The position numbers were made by a program, and so were the translations under genes. This document shows, piece after piece, positions 36,720 through 49,950 of a DNA stretch of 64,000 nt (its first letter is position 1; each line of letters opens with the position of its first letter). Under the pieces are notes generated by a model that did not search any database, was not told where the DNA came from, and was given only the letters and a program-made list of their open reading frames with translations. Source of the stretch: Gymnogyps californianus (Eukaryota > Chordata > Aves > Accipitriformes > Cathartidae); NCBI RefSeq assembly GCF_018139145.2, contig NC_059471.1, positions 211,873,494-211,937,493 on the forward strand, written 5' to 3'.

Positions 36720-39700
36720 GACACTTACGTGCCAATGCTGAAGAGCATCTCCTGCAAACTGGAACTGGCATGTTACTGTTATTAATCATCCATATATACC
36801 ACTGGTTTGGAGGAACTATATCTGGAGTATTTTATTTATATATAGCATCACACTGCAAATGCCCCTTTTTCTCTGTGGCTGACCATCTCCTCTGCCTATA
36901 CTTATACTCTATTTTTTTCCATTAAACAATCAGTTTATACCTCTCATTCCCTTATTCATTAAAAGTATGTGGCAGAGAGACACCAGTTTCTTTCTTCTGC
37001 AAACAAATGCTTCTATTAGAGAGTCTACAAAAAAGGCCAGGTTGTGAAACAGCAAGGAGGGATTGCACCGCAAAGTAATTCACTGCTGAGATCATGACTT
37101 ACGGCCCTTATCTGCACTCAGACAACAGGATATGGGAACGCTGTTTGGAGATCTTGGCTGTTTAGCTCAAATGGTAAGGAACTGCACAGGTTTATCTTCA
37201 AATTGCTACTACAAATCCCTGGGGTCAACCAATCCTTACCCCAACACCTCAGCCACATCGCTGCTGTGAAAAAACGCCCACCTGCTTTGAGGCTAAATGC
37301 CAAATTTTGACTACTTTTGCTCAAGTAAGCTACTGGACAAGACCTGTTCTGCAGGAGACCCGAGGGAGGTCAGAGCCAGGGCTAGCGTGGGATCCAGCCA
37401 TGCAGGACACAAAGGTACCCCAAATTAGTTTGCTCCACATGCAATTTAGCTACATCACCTTGGGTGGGTGCCCAACCTTGCAAACACTTCTGGGGGCTGT
37501 AAGCCAACCAGTCTGGGGCACTGGTGAGACTGGTGGTCCTGCAACACTTGGGTCTGTGGCATGGACAAGCCCTTAAACCCTACGAATTATCAGGGCTCAA
37601 AGCGATGGTTTTACAATCAAGACCTTGCTCCCTTTCTGTCCCCACAAATGCTGGCATCATCTCTACAGCACCAGAGCCCCCAGGGTCATCAGCATTCCCA
37701 AAAGTGTGAAACCCTCAATAAGGGGAAATCCTCTGTGCAGACAAGAAGTGTTCCTGGTCAGCCTCCAAAGCAAACCCTGCAGCACAGACTTATAACGTGA
37801 GGATTTGGTTCTCTTTCAGTCCGGTTATGTTATGCCAAAAGGGACTTTCGCTGACAGAAAGCAGCTCACAGAAACTCAGAAAGTGAATAAAAGGAGGAAT
37901 TCTGGTGTGTGCGCCCCAGTGAAGAGATGTGCATAATGAACAGCCTCTTGTCTTCAGGCTTTGGTGGGTTTGTGGTTGACTCCTTCCTCCGTTATACGCA
38001 AATGGATGTAACTAATGGCCTTGGGAGAACATTGAGGTCTTCCCCAGGCGCTCAGCTGACCTTGTTCAAGCCATAAGCACCTCCAACAACAAAGCAAAAT
38101 GTCAGCTGAGTCTACAGTACTGCCAATAATTAACAGCAATGTATCTGTGAGTCCATTATATCGTATTCTCTTATTTACTGTAAATGGATAATTGCAAAAG
38201 TGGAGAGCAGCTTCAGAGCTGAGGCTGCACTGAGGCTTCCACTTAAAGCAAGGGCTCAGCCTCTTGGTTGTTTAGTAATTTTATAATAAAACTCAAGAGA
38301 TTTCGTGGTTCCACTGTTAGTTGGAAATGAATGCAAGGCAGGAAATGAGGAAGGGCTTTGCTCCGACAGTCGATTTCTCTGAATTTTGCATGAGTGAAGC
38401 AAGAATAATTGGTCCAGCATTCATAATGCCATCGCAAAAGACTGTCTGCACTGTACTACAGGCAGTGAGCCTGTCCACAGGTCACAGGAGAAAGAACCAG
38501 CCCCATTTTTCCCACAGACACATGCTGCTGCTAGCCTGGAAAGCAAGGTCCCGAGCTGACCTGCTGCATGGCTGACAGCGGTAAAGCATCTTCCACATGG
38601 CCTTCCACTAACAGCTCCGGCGGTGAGTTTTTTGCAGCACAGATGTCCAACTGCTACAAACGCAGTTGTGACCTCCAAATTGTTGCACAAAGGCCATCGG
38701 CTTGGGATGGCTGCTGTCCCCTGCCAGCCCAGGGCACACTGCAATGATTCGAGAGACGAAAGGTTCGATATCGCAACCCTAGGCTCCTTTTGACTCGGTC
38801 CTTTGTCCCGTGGATGTATCGATAAAACAAATGATCCACGCTTCAGTGAATTGGCACAAATGTGCTACGCAAAGAAGCAGCTTGAAGCTCAAAGAGCAAA
38901 ATTTGCAGCTAAGGACACTAATGACTCAGCTTGGTTACTCTGAAAGCAGCTTTTGTGGGTGGTAAGCAATGGATGCAGGCACCATAGAGCCTGGCAATGA
39001 TGAAAAATAACCCAATATGCTCCAAGTGTTTGTGCTTGATATGGAGAAGAACAGAATTTTTGCATATTTTTCCCATATTTTTCAGTTATTATAGAACCAA
39101 CCTGTGATGAGAACTGAGGTTTATATTCTTTTGTTACAGGAATTAATTAATTTTATCATTAAAGGTTGGGTCAAGTCAAATGGGGAGCAACTTGTAAAAG
39201 CAGCCTATAGGGTTGGAGTTGCTGGTTTTTGCGTACTCTGGAAAAAACCTACGAACTGAAATTCTACTGGACTTTCACTATCTGCTTTATAGAGACAGCC
39301 CCTGGCCTGAGGAATTTACAGAGCAAATAAATGCAAACAGAGCAAAATAGATGAGACAAGAGAAAGTCAGATGAACATGGGAAGATTAATGGGAGTAAGG
39401 TGAGGGAATATTGCTAGTAGGAAGCAGCTGTATGGGAGGAAGGTAGAGCTAAGTCCTGGGGATTGGAGGCAGGACAAGCAGATTTCAGTAAAAATACTGG
39501 AACCACAGGAGGAGCAAGAGGTGGTTTTCTGAAAGATGCTTTTCACTCTACACCTGTTCCCCCCAGCACATGCTCAAAATGAACCAGACTTGTCCACGGA
39601 CATGAGGATCTTCTCCTTCCTCCTAGCACTTATGCATCAGCATCCTGTAAGGGTTGAAGGGGCTGCACCAGCCCTGCACAAAGCTCCGGGATTTCAGTTT

Positions 39701-41164
39701 ACCTAGGATCTGCTATCAGGCAAAAGATCCCCTCGGTCTGCACGCAGGCTACGGCACTGAACAACCTGGCACATCCCTTGTGTGCAGCTTGGAGCTGTCC
39801 CGGGCATCTTGGATAGGTCCTGTAGAGCATCAGTTGTAGCCACTGTAGCTCCTCGGAGGTGGTAACTGTGGTCTCTACATAAAGCTTGCCCAAGGAAGAT
39901 CACAGAGTGAGGCCTCATTTTGTGATCCTTGGCTGTAAATTTACACTTTCCAAAAATGTTCAAATCCCACTGAAAACATAAAGGAAAGACAGCTGAAAAT
40001 TGCTGGCTGCTGAGTGATTGCAGTCTGAAGACTCCTCCATGTATAAAGGAGGGAAAATATTGTTCACGGCAAGCTTATGGATCTCACCAACCCAGGGACG
40101 AGCTTTGGGGTCAGGCAATTTCATGTTTCACAGACAAGTGCTCAGAAGCCCAGGAAGAAAATGACCCCTGTGCAAAAAAAAAAAACCAAACCACAAATAC
40201 CTATTCAGTCAGTGCCAGGAGGGCTGTACGGGCTCAGTGCACTGGTGTGTTTAACTGCTGCAGTGAAGCAAGAGCTGGCTCCTGCTAAGTACTGGCAAAA
40301 AACTTTCCCTGGTATCCACTTGTACTGCCAGAGCTCAGCGCAGAGGTTTCCATTTCCACTCCCAGGGGAAGCGAGGGAGAGATGGGGCATACAGCCGGGC
40401 CGAAGCGGGGAGCTGGCACACAAAGTCCCTGCCCTGCAGACAGAGATTATTTTCTTTTCCAACATATCTATAAAATCTGTTATGTGGGGACTTTCTTTTT
40501 TTTTCTTTTTTGCAATTGCATTTTGTATTAAAAATAGACTTCTCAATGATGTTACAGTACTCGTTAGCAGAGGTTGTTAATAGCTTGCAAGCATCTCAGA
40601 CATGACAAGGTTTGATGGAAGGGTTGGTGTCCCCAGCGCCCCCGCTCGCCCCACCAGCCTGAGCACGTGGACACATTGAGATGGTGTAATCCAGCTCTTG
40701 TCCATCAGTTAGCTACCACCCACTTACTGCAGCCCGCTCCCATTCAGTGGGATTTTTTCTTTTTCTTTGATAGGAAACACAACTGGGCTATCAGTCTGGG
40801 TCTGTACATCCCAGGAAGCAACAAGTGAGATATTTCAACAAAATAAAAATTGCCCTGTGGGAGGTTTGTACCTCAGGGGGAAGGAGGAGATGCAGCCCTG
40901 GGATATGAGGCTTGCTATCCTACACCACCCTTGTGACAGCGGTACAGCCAGGGAGCCCCGGGCAATTATTTGAGGGCTGATGGCAAACTCATCCCCTTAC
41001 AGGTGGCTGAGCAGCCTGCGCTCACCTCACGGGGTGTCATCTTGTTCTTGTGCCGTGACGGGTATGAACAGCAGGAAGAGCGGGAACAGTCTCGGGGATT
41101 TGAACTTGGACAGGCAGGTTTAAACCCAGTAAAATTAACTTTGGACTGTGGATTGGGGATGAAT
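36720..41164. other. Non-coding stretch, no gene seen
   Basis: No repeat I can name beyond short A-runs (a run of about 12 at 40177). The 167-codon plus-strand open frame at 40077-40580 runs through the A-run and a T-run and shows no domain; it is taken as chance. Confidence 0.5.
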
Positions 41165-41345
41165 GAGTCCTCCCTGGCGTGCTGGAAGATGTAAGAGTCT
41201 CCCTGGGGAAGCACTAGGATCCCCCTCACTTGAGCGAATTTTGACTGGTTTGGACAAAACGATGGAGAATATTTTGCAGGGAACAATCCTGTGGGTGGAA
41301 GGGATGATCTCATAGGTCTTTTCCATCAGTGATTTCCAGGATTTT
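41165..41345 (+). mobile_element. Ancient CR1/L3-type LINE 3' end
   Basis: The blocks gggaagcactaggatcccc, gactggtttggacaaaacga, gagaatattttgcagggaac, aatcctgtgggtggaaggga and gatgatctcataggtctttt follow, in order, the 3' untranslated end of old amniote CR1 elements (GGACAAAGC...GGAACAATCCTGC...GATGATCTCATAGGTC). The terminal octamers have decayed. Confidence 0.7.
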
Positions 41346-42004
41346 TTTGCCTCTGACATAAAACCCCAAAATAGCAACATCAGTCTAGGTCAAGATAACA
41401 CTAAAAGCCTGTTTAATTTTACATCTGGCCAGGAGTAGATGTGCTGTACAGCGGTTGTGTGAGTCATTCCCAGATGCTATCTACCACCCTGAGAGTAAGC
41501 CCCGCGACAAGGGCTTTACATCGGGCTGATGGGAACCTGGGATGTGCAACACGGTGACCATAGGTATAAATACTAGCACAGACACTGCACAACAAGTGGG
41601 AAAATACCTTGACAAAATGAGGGCTTAGCAAAGCCTTCATGTTGCCATGCTCTCCCTTGATAACTGCTCCTACCATTTCTGAGTTTTGGGAAAGCATGGG
41701 CATGTGCATGGGCTTGAGCCCCAACCTCATGGGCCTGAGTGTGGCACCAGCCCTGTTCCCGCTTCCAACAAAGGAGACTTAGAAACACTCATGTTACAAA
41801 TAACCTCGTAAACAAAGTCATGGGAAATGTGTGTGCACGTAACCTCACCTATGTCAGCTTAATCACCTCTCCTCTCAGGCTAAGCTCATTTCCCAGCAAC
41901 TGCCCCCAGTTAAGAGGACACCCATGGCCCCTACAAGAGCACGGCTGAGGAAAGATGACTTGTTGAACCACAGCACCCTGACTGTATGTACAATAAATTG
42001 CTTT

Positions 42005-42165
42005 ACTTTGCAGCACCTCATTTACCCACTAAACGGAGAATGATTCAGTTTTCCCATCCTGAAATGAGGGCAGTGATACTTGTTTTTACCACACACTGAA
42101 ACTTAATGAAGGCACGTCTCCAAAGCACTCAAGAAATCACCACAGTACATCACATAACGGTAGTC
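42005..42165 (+). mobile_element. MIR-type SINE, decayed
   Basis: The core reads cagttttcccatcctgaaat then gagggcagtgatacttgttt, followed by aacttaatgaaggcacgtct and caaagcactcaagaaatca. This matches the MIR core and tail order (CAGTTTCCCCATCTGTAAAATGGGGATAATGATACT...TTAATGAATGCATGT...AAAGCACTTTGAGATC). Confidence 0.55.
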
Positions 42166-45100
42166 ACCGGAGAGCCGTGCCCCAGTGGATTGTGCATCAC
42201 AGGTCATTAACTAACCCCCTCCCTATGTACAAATAACTTTTATTATTATGAAAGGAGTTACAGACACATCAAGGGAAAACCAGACCCCTCAGGGATCAGC
42301 GACCGCTGTCTCACTGCAGTCTTGTGGCTAATACAAATGACAAATATTAGAGGAGATTGAGGCAGATCAAACAAACTTAGCCTTCGAGTGCAGCCACCGA
42401 GAAAGCCAGAGAAAGCTCAGTGAGTTTTCTTAGACGTGCAAATGCTGCCCTGAACGTATAAAAATGAGAAAAATGTTTATTGAAATCATTAATCCACATA
42501 AAACATTATAAAAATGCACTTTTGACATCTGGCTTCAGTCGATGGGTTTATTACCAGGGGATTTGAGGCAGTGCCAGCACTGCCCACTCCTGTGATTCCT
42601 GGTCCTTTTCCGAACGCACTGGCTCCCGGAGCCAGCCACCCAGTGAGGCTTTCTGAACGGGGTGGGGGAAAGTGGGATGGGGTGCTGCTTTCTTTTCTTT
42701 TTTTCGAATAAGCTTCTGACTTCCACTGAAAAAAATTTAAAGCATGGAAATCTAAGTTCCATAACCTAGAAAGTTAATGTGAATATTAAAAATTCAGATT
42801 TTTTTTTTTTACATCTTGCAGTTTTGAAGGCTTGAATCTGAATATTGAGGATTGCCATAAAGAATGCACTGAGTCCCAGATAAAACATTCTCTTTTCTTC
42901 TTTTTTCTTTTTTTTTTTTTTTGATAGAGAGGAGTCTTACCAGCAAAATCTTTCCCAGTGGTCCAAAGTGTTTTGCTCTACACTTTTGGGCTGGATCCTA
43001 AGCTCGACAGGGCTCGCAGCTGAGTTCTGCTTGTAGTCCATCCTTTATCATTACATCTAAACATGATCTCACCTCCTATGGGCAGTGGCAGACTCACCAC
43101 CGTAGAGATACGGGGCTCATTTTCCTATCACCTGTTTTGCGTTTCAACAGCCCGCATATACAATATTGCATTTCCACCTAATGCTGACTCACTGGTTGAC
43201 CTGTTTGCAGCCCCAGAGGCTTAGTACTAAACCCTCCCTGATCCCTAATGCCTCGATGCGGGAGAAGCCAGCACCTCCAGCACCCAGGGCAAACGAAGGG
43301 GACACCCAATGAGACCCAACACCGATCTGGCAGCTTTGCCCCGGGCTGTCAATCACTGGCAGCAGCCAGACTTTACGTGCCACTGCAGCTCCTGCCTTTG
43401 AGTCATCCCTGTACTTTACATACAACGTACAGGCTGATGCAAATTTATGTAACTGCACACCCGTCGGGTTTAGTCACCCTCTCGTCATGGCATACCCCCC
43501 CACACAACACAAACCCTTCTATGTGCTCCAGAAAGTCAACGCGGCTCGGGAAGTCAGGGCTGGGGTCCAGCTCACCCCATCCCAGGCACGGGGCAGCACA
43601 CAGACTATTTTTGCTGGCGATGATGGGGTTAAGTTCAGAAACAGGCTGACTCCAAACACATTCCCCAGATTGTTTTGAGGATTGAGAGGAAAACAAGTAT
43701 TCCTTAGAGAAGGGCCACCAATTCATCTCACTGTTTGCTAAATGACCTCTGCAAGAGATCTTAATCTGGCTTTTAACAGGTTCAGCAAAGAAATCTCATC
43801 TGTGGGGGCCAAGGCCAAGTTGGAGGGGGAATTAAAACCCACCTCATACGAATAGGCAGAGGGGTCCCTGGAGATCCTCCTGCCTTTGGAGGTACTGCAG
43901 TCTTTTCATTTATGAAATACATCCATCCTCAGGGACCTAAGCTTATCAATCACCGTTCAGGTGAAAGTCTGCCAGACCTGTGGCTGCGTTTCAGCAAGGG
44001 AAACACTGAGCAAAGCCAAATACTGAGTGACAGAGACTCCAGGACTTTTCTGTGTGTCTGTCTCCCACCACAAACTCCACGGCTGGGGAGATACCAGCCC
44101 CAGCTCTGCTGAGCAAAGATCAGGCTTGGTACAGCACAACTTGTGTTGCACAAAACAGCACGGTTGAGTTTCTTTCTCTAAAAAGAGCAGAAAATCTTTC
44201 TCTTCCAAGATCCTATGTAACACTTTCTCTACTGAACGCACATTTCACGCTTCTGGCTTGGTGTAAATCTGCTCAGGTCCACAGGGAATGGGAGTGCTAC
44301 GCTGGCTGGCACCAGCCTCTTCTGTCTTGAGGAAACCAAGTTGGGGTCATTATAATTTGGCTAATTAAACTCTCCTTGTTCTTCCATTGGAAGATGAAGT
44401 TTTTCATCTCTTGCCACAACCTAGAGATAAGCAGAGCAGTGTTAAACATCTGCCTCCAGCGCACTGCGCTGAATTCCCGTGCCATACAAAGCGAGTCTTG
44501 TATATAGTCTGGGATGAGTGTAGCCATCAGATTCAATTCCAGATCCTATGATCACATTTCCAATTCTGTGTCGCTATGTGTGGTTCCTCTGTAGTCTTAA
44601 GAGACTACCAATTAATTAAACAGTCCTTCCACTCTGTCCCTGCCCACTGCACCTGGGCCAGAGGTACCATTCCATTTTACAGTCTGGGCACCAAGGCATA
44701 AAGAAACTGAGATTTGCTGTATCGCCCACAGGATTTCAGAGTATTCATCTTATGGATTCCTGTTGGTGCTTCCAGCTCAGGTGAAATCTTTAGTCCCGTG
44801 AGACCTTTTCTCAGTGTGTCCAAATGAATTCATGGCAGAGCCATTACCAGCTTCCAAGTCAACGAAAACCTGGGCCTGAAATGTAATGACAGAACCGCCT
44901 CCGAAAGTGAAGTTAGATGAGTAAGAAGCATCCACAATGGAAGACTTTATATAAATAGATACTGTGACACGTTGCTTTCTGGAGGGTGACATTCCTTCTC
45001 CATGGTTAAGACATGGTTAGAAGATGAGAGGTTACACTGTTTGCTGCATCCCCTGCTTTTGAGGCAGAGCCTGCAGCTCTCCACGGAGCCCTGGTGAGGT

Positions 45101-47384
45101 GGCCTCTGCAGACATGGGGGGCTTTTCATGGGAACAGCTCCTGGGATGAGCAGAGGATGCTATCCCCATGGCGAAAAGCAAACCAGCCTCCACCTCCGTA
45201 CCAGAGCCGAACACACGTCCTAGATTTGATGCACACTGCGCTCTTCAAACTCTCATTCATACGTCTGTTTCCCAAAATAGAGACACCATGACGCATTCTT
45301 GAGAGCGGGGCCCTGGTGTTATTTTCATCGCGGGACGAGAGGCACTCACCACAGGGTTCATCTACCCGCAACACACCGATTGACTCCCAGAGGCTACATG
45401 GGGCAAGCCACAACGCAGCATCGCTGCTCTGCGGTGCGTAGAGAGGACGGGTCCATGCAGGAGCCACCAGCAGCAGATGGGGAATCCCCTCTGCCCCCAT
45501 GAGTGATGTATTTTTGTGTGCATTTCTCGGGGCCGCTCAGAAAAGCACACAAAAATTAAGGTCCCCATGGGAGAAGAAGAGATGCCAGAGCAAACCAGAG
45601 CCTCATCAGGTCAAAGTTGTGAAGTCTGCTTATGCAACAACCCGATCCTAAGGTAAAGCAGAAAGAAATTCCACCCTTGCATGACTCATTAGTCTATTAT
45701 AAGCAAGCTGACTCTTACAGGAGGGCTTCCACCGAAAACCAGACAGCTGACAAAGGTCTACAGGCAGCCAGATACCACAGACCTGGAGCTTGAGGTCAGC
45801 CACGCCACACAGGTTACAGGGAGTCAGGAGGCCTCCCACCCCCTCAATGGAGATGGGAGCATCAAATTCGGACTCCTACGGGCTCTAAGGATGTCCCCAA
45901 CCTCAGCACCTCAGCCCTTGTGAGGTGAGTGAGGGTTGCCAATAGAAATGGCTGCAAACAGAGAGAAGGAAAGTAAAATCAACAGAGGAAGCCAAGGGAA
46001 AATGCTGAGTTTCCTGGAGGCTTTCCATCCCCGGCTGCTTGGCCTGGTAGACTCCAAGTCCTCTGATCGAACCCAGGGACAGACAAGTGGGAAATGAGAT
46101 GCCTCTTGCCTTGGAAGGCATTTCAGAACATTGTAACACTGATAAAAATGCACCCGTACCCACACCTACTCTTTCTCTCTTGCACTAGTTGGCCAAGGAC
46201 TCCAAGCTGACCCTAGCATCACACCAGCAATGGCCAGGAGTGCTGCTATTTTCCTGCTCTACGTGACAAGCAACCACTGAGGCCATCCACCACCTCCACA
46301 GCCACAAGGCAAAGGGGTCTCTTCCATAGCTTGGTTTTGGTCATCCTGAAATGCCATCCCCGCCCTAGCCACTGTGGACAACCTTTCATAACACTGGTCT
46401 CCTTTTGCTTCCCAGCATGGTTGCTAAGTTGCACCAGAGCCCACGATCCTCTCCTTGCTGTTCGCTATTAGCACACTCTATTAAGAGCTTTCTCGTCGGG
46501 AAATTGCTTTCCTATCTGTATTAAAATTAGTTTTGGGGTGGGCGGATTTCTAATGGCTTTGGCATTAGGCAGGATTCATATGTTTGCTTTTCAGATTTGA
46601 CTGAGCATCAAAACAGTTTGTTTTAGGAGCCTCTAGAGCACCGAATCAGCATGGTACCAAAATCCTGATTTATTAAGGAATCAGCTAATGCCCCTTTACT
46701 ACACAGCCACATATACAGTATGTATGCACTATAGTCTAGTGTGGGAGTGAATGCACACCATACTGGCTTCTACAAATGTAGTAGAATTACCTCCATAATA
46801 CATACCTCTTGCTTTCCCTCGGTTGCCCCACACCAGGGCTCTGTGACTCCCTCCCCATGAACTTCTTTCTCACTCTACCCTTTCCACACACTATCTCCAC
46901 CGTACCTGGGGTGTTGCATTTACCTCCACTCTGTCCTAGATGCTCTGTCCTTCTCATATCGATAAATAGGGCTCTTTTCACGGCCTTTCTTTAACCGCCT
47001 CCATCCTCATTTCCTTTCCTGTCCTTTAGGGAAATAAGGGCAGCAACATTTTACTTTGCATGGAATCATTGTGTAAAGGAAAGCTGATGAGAAGGCAAAT
47101 TATACTGCAAGGCATCAACAGCTGCCATCATCTAGTAGTTTGATTTTTAGATAAAGACTAGCTGCTGGCCGGTCACAGATTACAGAAGCTCCATGCATCT
47201 CCCCATTTACCCCTTTTGATTGTTTTCCTTTACAATCAGTAGATTTCTGCATACTTAAAAGATGTCCATGGCTTGGAACGATACAGCTCCAGAAGTTATC
47301 AGAGCAGAAGATAGCACACAGACCCAGAAATGCCATCAAGGTGAGGGTTTCGCATTAGGAAAATAAAAAAAGTCATATTGGGTG
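42166..47384. other. Non-coding stretch, no gene seen
   Basis: Includes poly-T runs near 42800 and 42908-42922 and a very weak MIR-core-like stretch at 44668-44735. Open frames here (up to 133 codons) overlap on both strands and carry no family signature. Confidence 0.5.
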
Positions 47385-47859
47385 AGATCAGCGGTTCTTC
47401 CAGCCCAGGACTGTCCCCAGCAGAGGTGCTCTTCAGGGAGAGCCTGGTCTCTACCTTCAGTGTCTTCCACTCTTACTCTTCCAATACCCACATTTTTTGG
47501 TTAAGGGACATTACTGGGAATATCCCTGTACTCCTAGTATCATAGACCTGTTGGCAATGAATTGGTCTAATTCCCTTTTGAACCTGCTGATACCAGCAGG
47601 TTCACTGCCTCCTGGGGCAACATACTCCAGAAGCTCACTACCTGCCAAGTACAAAAAATACCTTCAGCTGGATTACCTTCTTTTCTTACTTTCAGCTAGA
47701 TACTTTCTTTTCAGTTGGGTTAAAATCACTGGATGTTAATCCAACCACCTGCTAGTTTCAACATACCCCCCACCTGCCCTCTCCCTTTGCTTTATGGCTG
47801 AAGACTCAGCCCGTGCAGTCTCTCCTCATAAGGAGCTCCTCCATCCCTTCAGTCATTTT

Positions 47860-48340
47860 AGCTGCTCTTCCTTGGACCTCCTCTACCTCCATCCTGAACT
47901 GCACACAGCATTGCCCTGGCATGGGTACGCCAAGCCTTCCTACAGCGGCAATATGACACACTACATCTTGTTCTCAGCACCCTCCCTGACCACGCGCAGG
48001 GGTTTTTTTTTGCTTTTTTGGATGTCCCTGTACACAGAGCAGGCGATTCCAAATGACTGCCAGCCGTGACTCCAAGATCTCTCCCCAAGCTGTAACTCCC
48101 AGTTCTTGAGTTCAGCATCATGAAGGCATGGTTTAATTTCCCTTGATGGATTACCTTACATTTATCTACACTGAAGCTTGTGTGCCCCCTTTTTGACACT
48201 CAGTCATTTTTATGAGGTCTTTCTGGAGTTCCTCACCATCCGTGTGGCATCTGACTACCCAAAGGAGCCTGGCTTCATCTGCAAACCCAATTTTCTGTTT
48301 ATATTTGACCTGCCATATTTTACAGCCTTTCCCATTCTCT
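47860..48340 (-). pseudogene. CR1 ORF2 reverse transcriptase C-terminal relic
   Basis: At 48285-48274 the piece FADE followed by ARLLWVVRCHTDGEELQKDL marks the RT catalytic box, with the second aspartate of FADD changed to E. After a frameshift, VDKCKVIH (48169-48146) and RDLGV (48082-48068) follow, as in the CR1 order FADD...LQKDL...VDKCKVIH...KDLGV. The stretch between the endonuclease end (about 48540) and FADE is only about 250 bp, where the RT fingers and palm would need several hundred codons, so the RT core is deleted. Confidence 0.78.
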
Positions 48341-48539
48341 CCATTTGAACAAGCTTTCCATTTCTCAGATGCCAACCATCTCCTGTGACGTGCTGTTTAA
48401 CTTTCCTACTGAGCCTGCAGGGGATTTGGGGGACATGTTTTATCTTAGCTTCTAATACACTATTATTAACAGCCTCCAGGCTGCATGCAGGTTTCTTGCT
48501 TTTTTGAACTGCTCCTTTTAAAGTCTCCCTCACATTTAC

Positions 48540-49125
48540 CTTGTCCCTCTCTTGAAACCAAATATCCACATACAGGATTTATGTGCCCTGCCTTTTCCTG
48601 CTGCGATGTTAAATCTAATTGTATTGTACTCACTACCAGTGAGCTCTCCAGCTAATGCCTCTTGGATCAGGTCCTGCGCACCACTCCAGGCCAAATCCAG
48701 AATAGCATGTTTTCTTACAGGATCTAGGATTAATTGTGCTAGGAAGCAACTATTTACTCCCTCCAAAACCTTCTCGCTACATCTCATCCTCAAATGAGGT
48801 ATTGACCCAATCTATGTATGGATAGTTGAAATCTCCTGCTATTAATACCTGTCCTAAATTTGCAACTTCTTTAACCTCACTTAATATTTCCGGGGGGGGG
48901 GGGGGGGGGGGGCGGGGGGGGGGGATGGATGTCAGTAGTACAATCCTAGTACTACACTTATTATTAGTGTTGGGATTTCCGCCCACGAGGATACTATAGT
49001 GCTTCTCTTTTTGCGTAACACTTCTATGCTGCTGCACTTTGTATTATTCTTCACTTGCACTGTCACTCCTCCGCCTATACATCCTACTCCAGCACTCCTA
49101 TAAAGCTGGTAGCTTGGCAACACTG
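48540..49125 (-). pseudogene. CR1 ORF2 endonuclease domain relic
   Basis: Three stop-free pieces carry APE-type endonuclease signatures of CR1. At 49078-49064 the motif IGGGV follows YRSAGVGC, as in the loop YRRDR.GRIGGGV of the family. At 48836-48825 the invariant GDFN precedes YPYIDW. Further on, in a neighbouring frame (48793-48536), come FLAQLILDP and ILDLAWSGAQDLI, matching the CR1 pattern FL.QLV.EPTR...LDLVLSGAQDLI. A frameshift lies between FEDEM and RCSEKVLE near 48780. The domain nicks target DNA in active elements. The 33-base C-run (G-run on the plus strand) sits just before the GDFN block, where CR1 usually has the proline pair of YRPPNQ. Confidence 0.8.
48892..48924 (+). repeat. 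G-run: 21 G, one C, 11 G
   Basis: Positions 48892-48912 are all G, 48913 is C, and 48914-48924 are all G. It lies inside the endonuclease relic of the old CR1. A run of this length can form G-quadruplexes and is also a classic place for sequencing or assembly length errors. Confidence 0.9.
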
Positions 49126-49279
49126 CATCCCTCTAATTATCCCCTTTCCACCAGGTCCCTGGGGTACCTGCTATACCATGGCTGTCACATGACACCAAGC
49201 GCTCTGGTTCCCCTACCATATTTTTTCAGGCTTCCAGTACTGGGGTACGAGCACTTGTACGTTTTGTCTTCACTCTAGC

Positions 49280-49950
49280 ACCTGATACTGTGCACATCAC
49301 TCAACTGCTTTTGCAGGCAGTCTGATTTGCCTTTCCCATTTATTCTAGCTTTGCTCTGTGCAGCCCTCCTGGACTTCCTGAATGTGCACTGAGCATCAAC
49401 CACATCCAGCTCACAGGTTGCACCAGTCCAAGCCAGGCACTTCTCTGCACCTTCTTCCAGCTCCCAGTTTGAACACTCCTCTATGACCCTTTTATTTTTC
49501 AGTGTCAGCAGCCTTGCTCCGAATCTTAATCTGTTTTGACGAAGATATGGCCCATCTACAGGTTCTTCCTGTCCCCAGAAGTTCTCCAGTTCCTGAAGAC
49601 CCACAGAGTACCCCTGACTCTCTGCACCATCTCGTCCAAGCACTGAGACTGTAGATCTTTGCCCGCCTCTCCAGACTCACCTGTGGCATTGGCAGTATCT
49701 CAGAGAGTGCTACCATGGAGATCGTGGACTTCAGTTTCCCACATAGCAACCTGAACTTATCCTGCAGAACATCCCTCCCATGCTCCCCCATGTCCCCAGG
49801 ACCAGCACAGACCATCTGCTCCTCCCCTGCATCCAGTAGGAACTCACCGAGACACCCATGATATCTACTCTTGTGCCCCACAGGCATGTCCCCATGGCAA
49901 TCTTCTCAGCTGTGTCAAATCCAGCTCCCTCTGCATCTGACAGCAACATC
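49280..49950 (-). pseudogene. CR1 ORF1 relic with SGNH esterase-like domain
   Basis: Stop-free pieces at 49731-49949, 49492-49887 and 49275-49643, in different frames, can be read as successive parts of one protein. The second piece holds a segment like EFLLDAGEE followed by GRDVLQDKFRLLCGKLK, then SEILPMP and RWCRES. The third continues with LENFWGQEEPVDGPYLRQN. This order matches the esterase (SGNH hydrolase-like) domain described in ORF1 of vertebrate CR1 elements. Where active relatives have an HVGTND-type block, this copy has a decayed AGPGDM-like one, so it is catalytically dead. At least two frameshifts are needed to link the pieces. The esterase is thought to act on lipids during retrotransposition; that role is family knowledge. 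Confidence 0.7.

Noticed and set aside
40077..40580. 167-codon open frame on the plus strand
   Set aside because: Runs through an A-run and a T-run that give lysine and phenylalanine stretches; no domain seen.
41094..41112. tRNA B-box-like sequence (ggatttgaacttgg)
   Set aside because: No A-box, no cloverleaf and no matching acceptor stem; at best a decayed SINE fragment.
44668..44735. Possible MIR core on the minus strand (cattttacagtctgggcacc)
   Set aside because: Too short and diverged to separate from chance; left out of the feature list.
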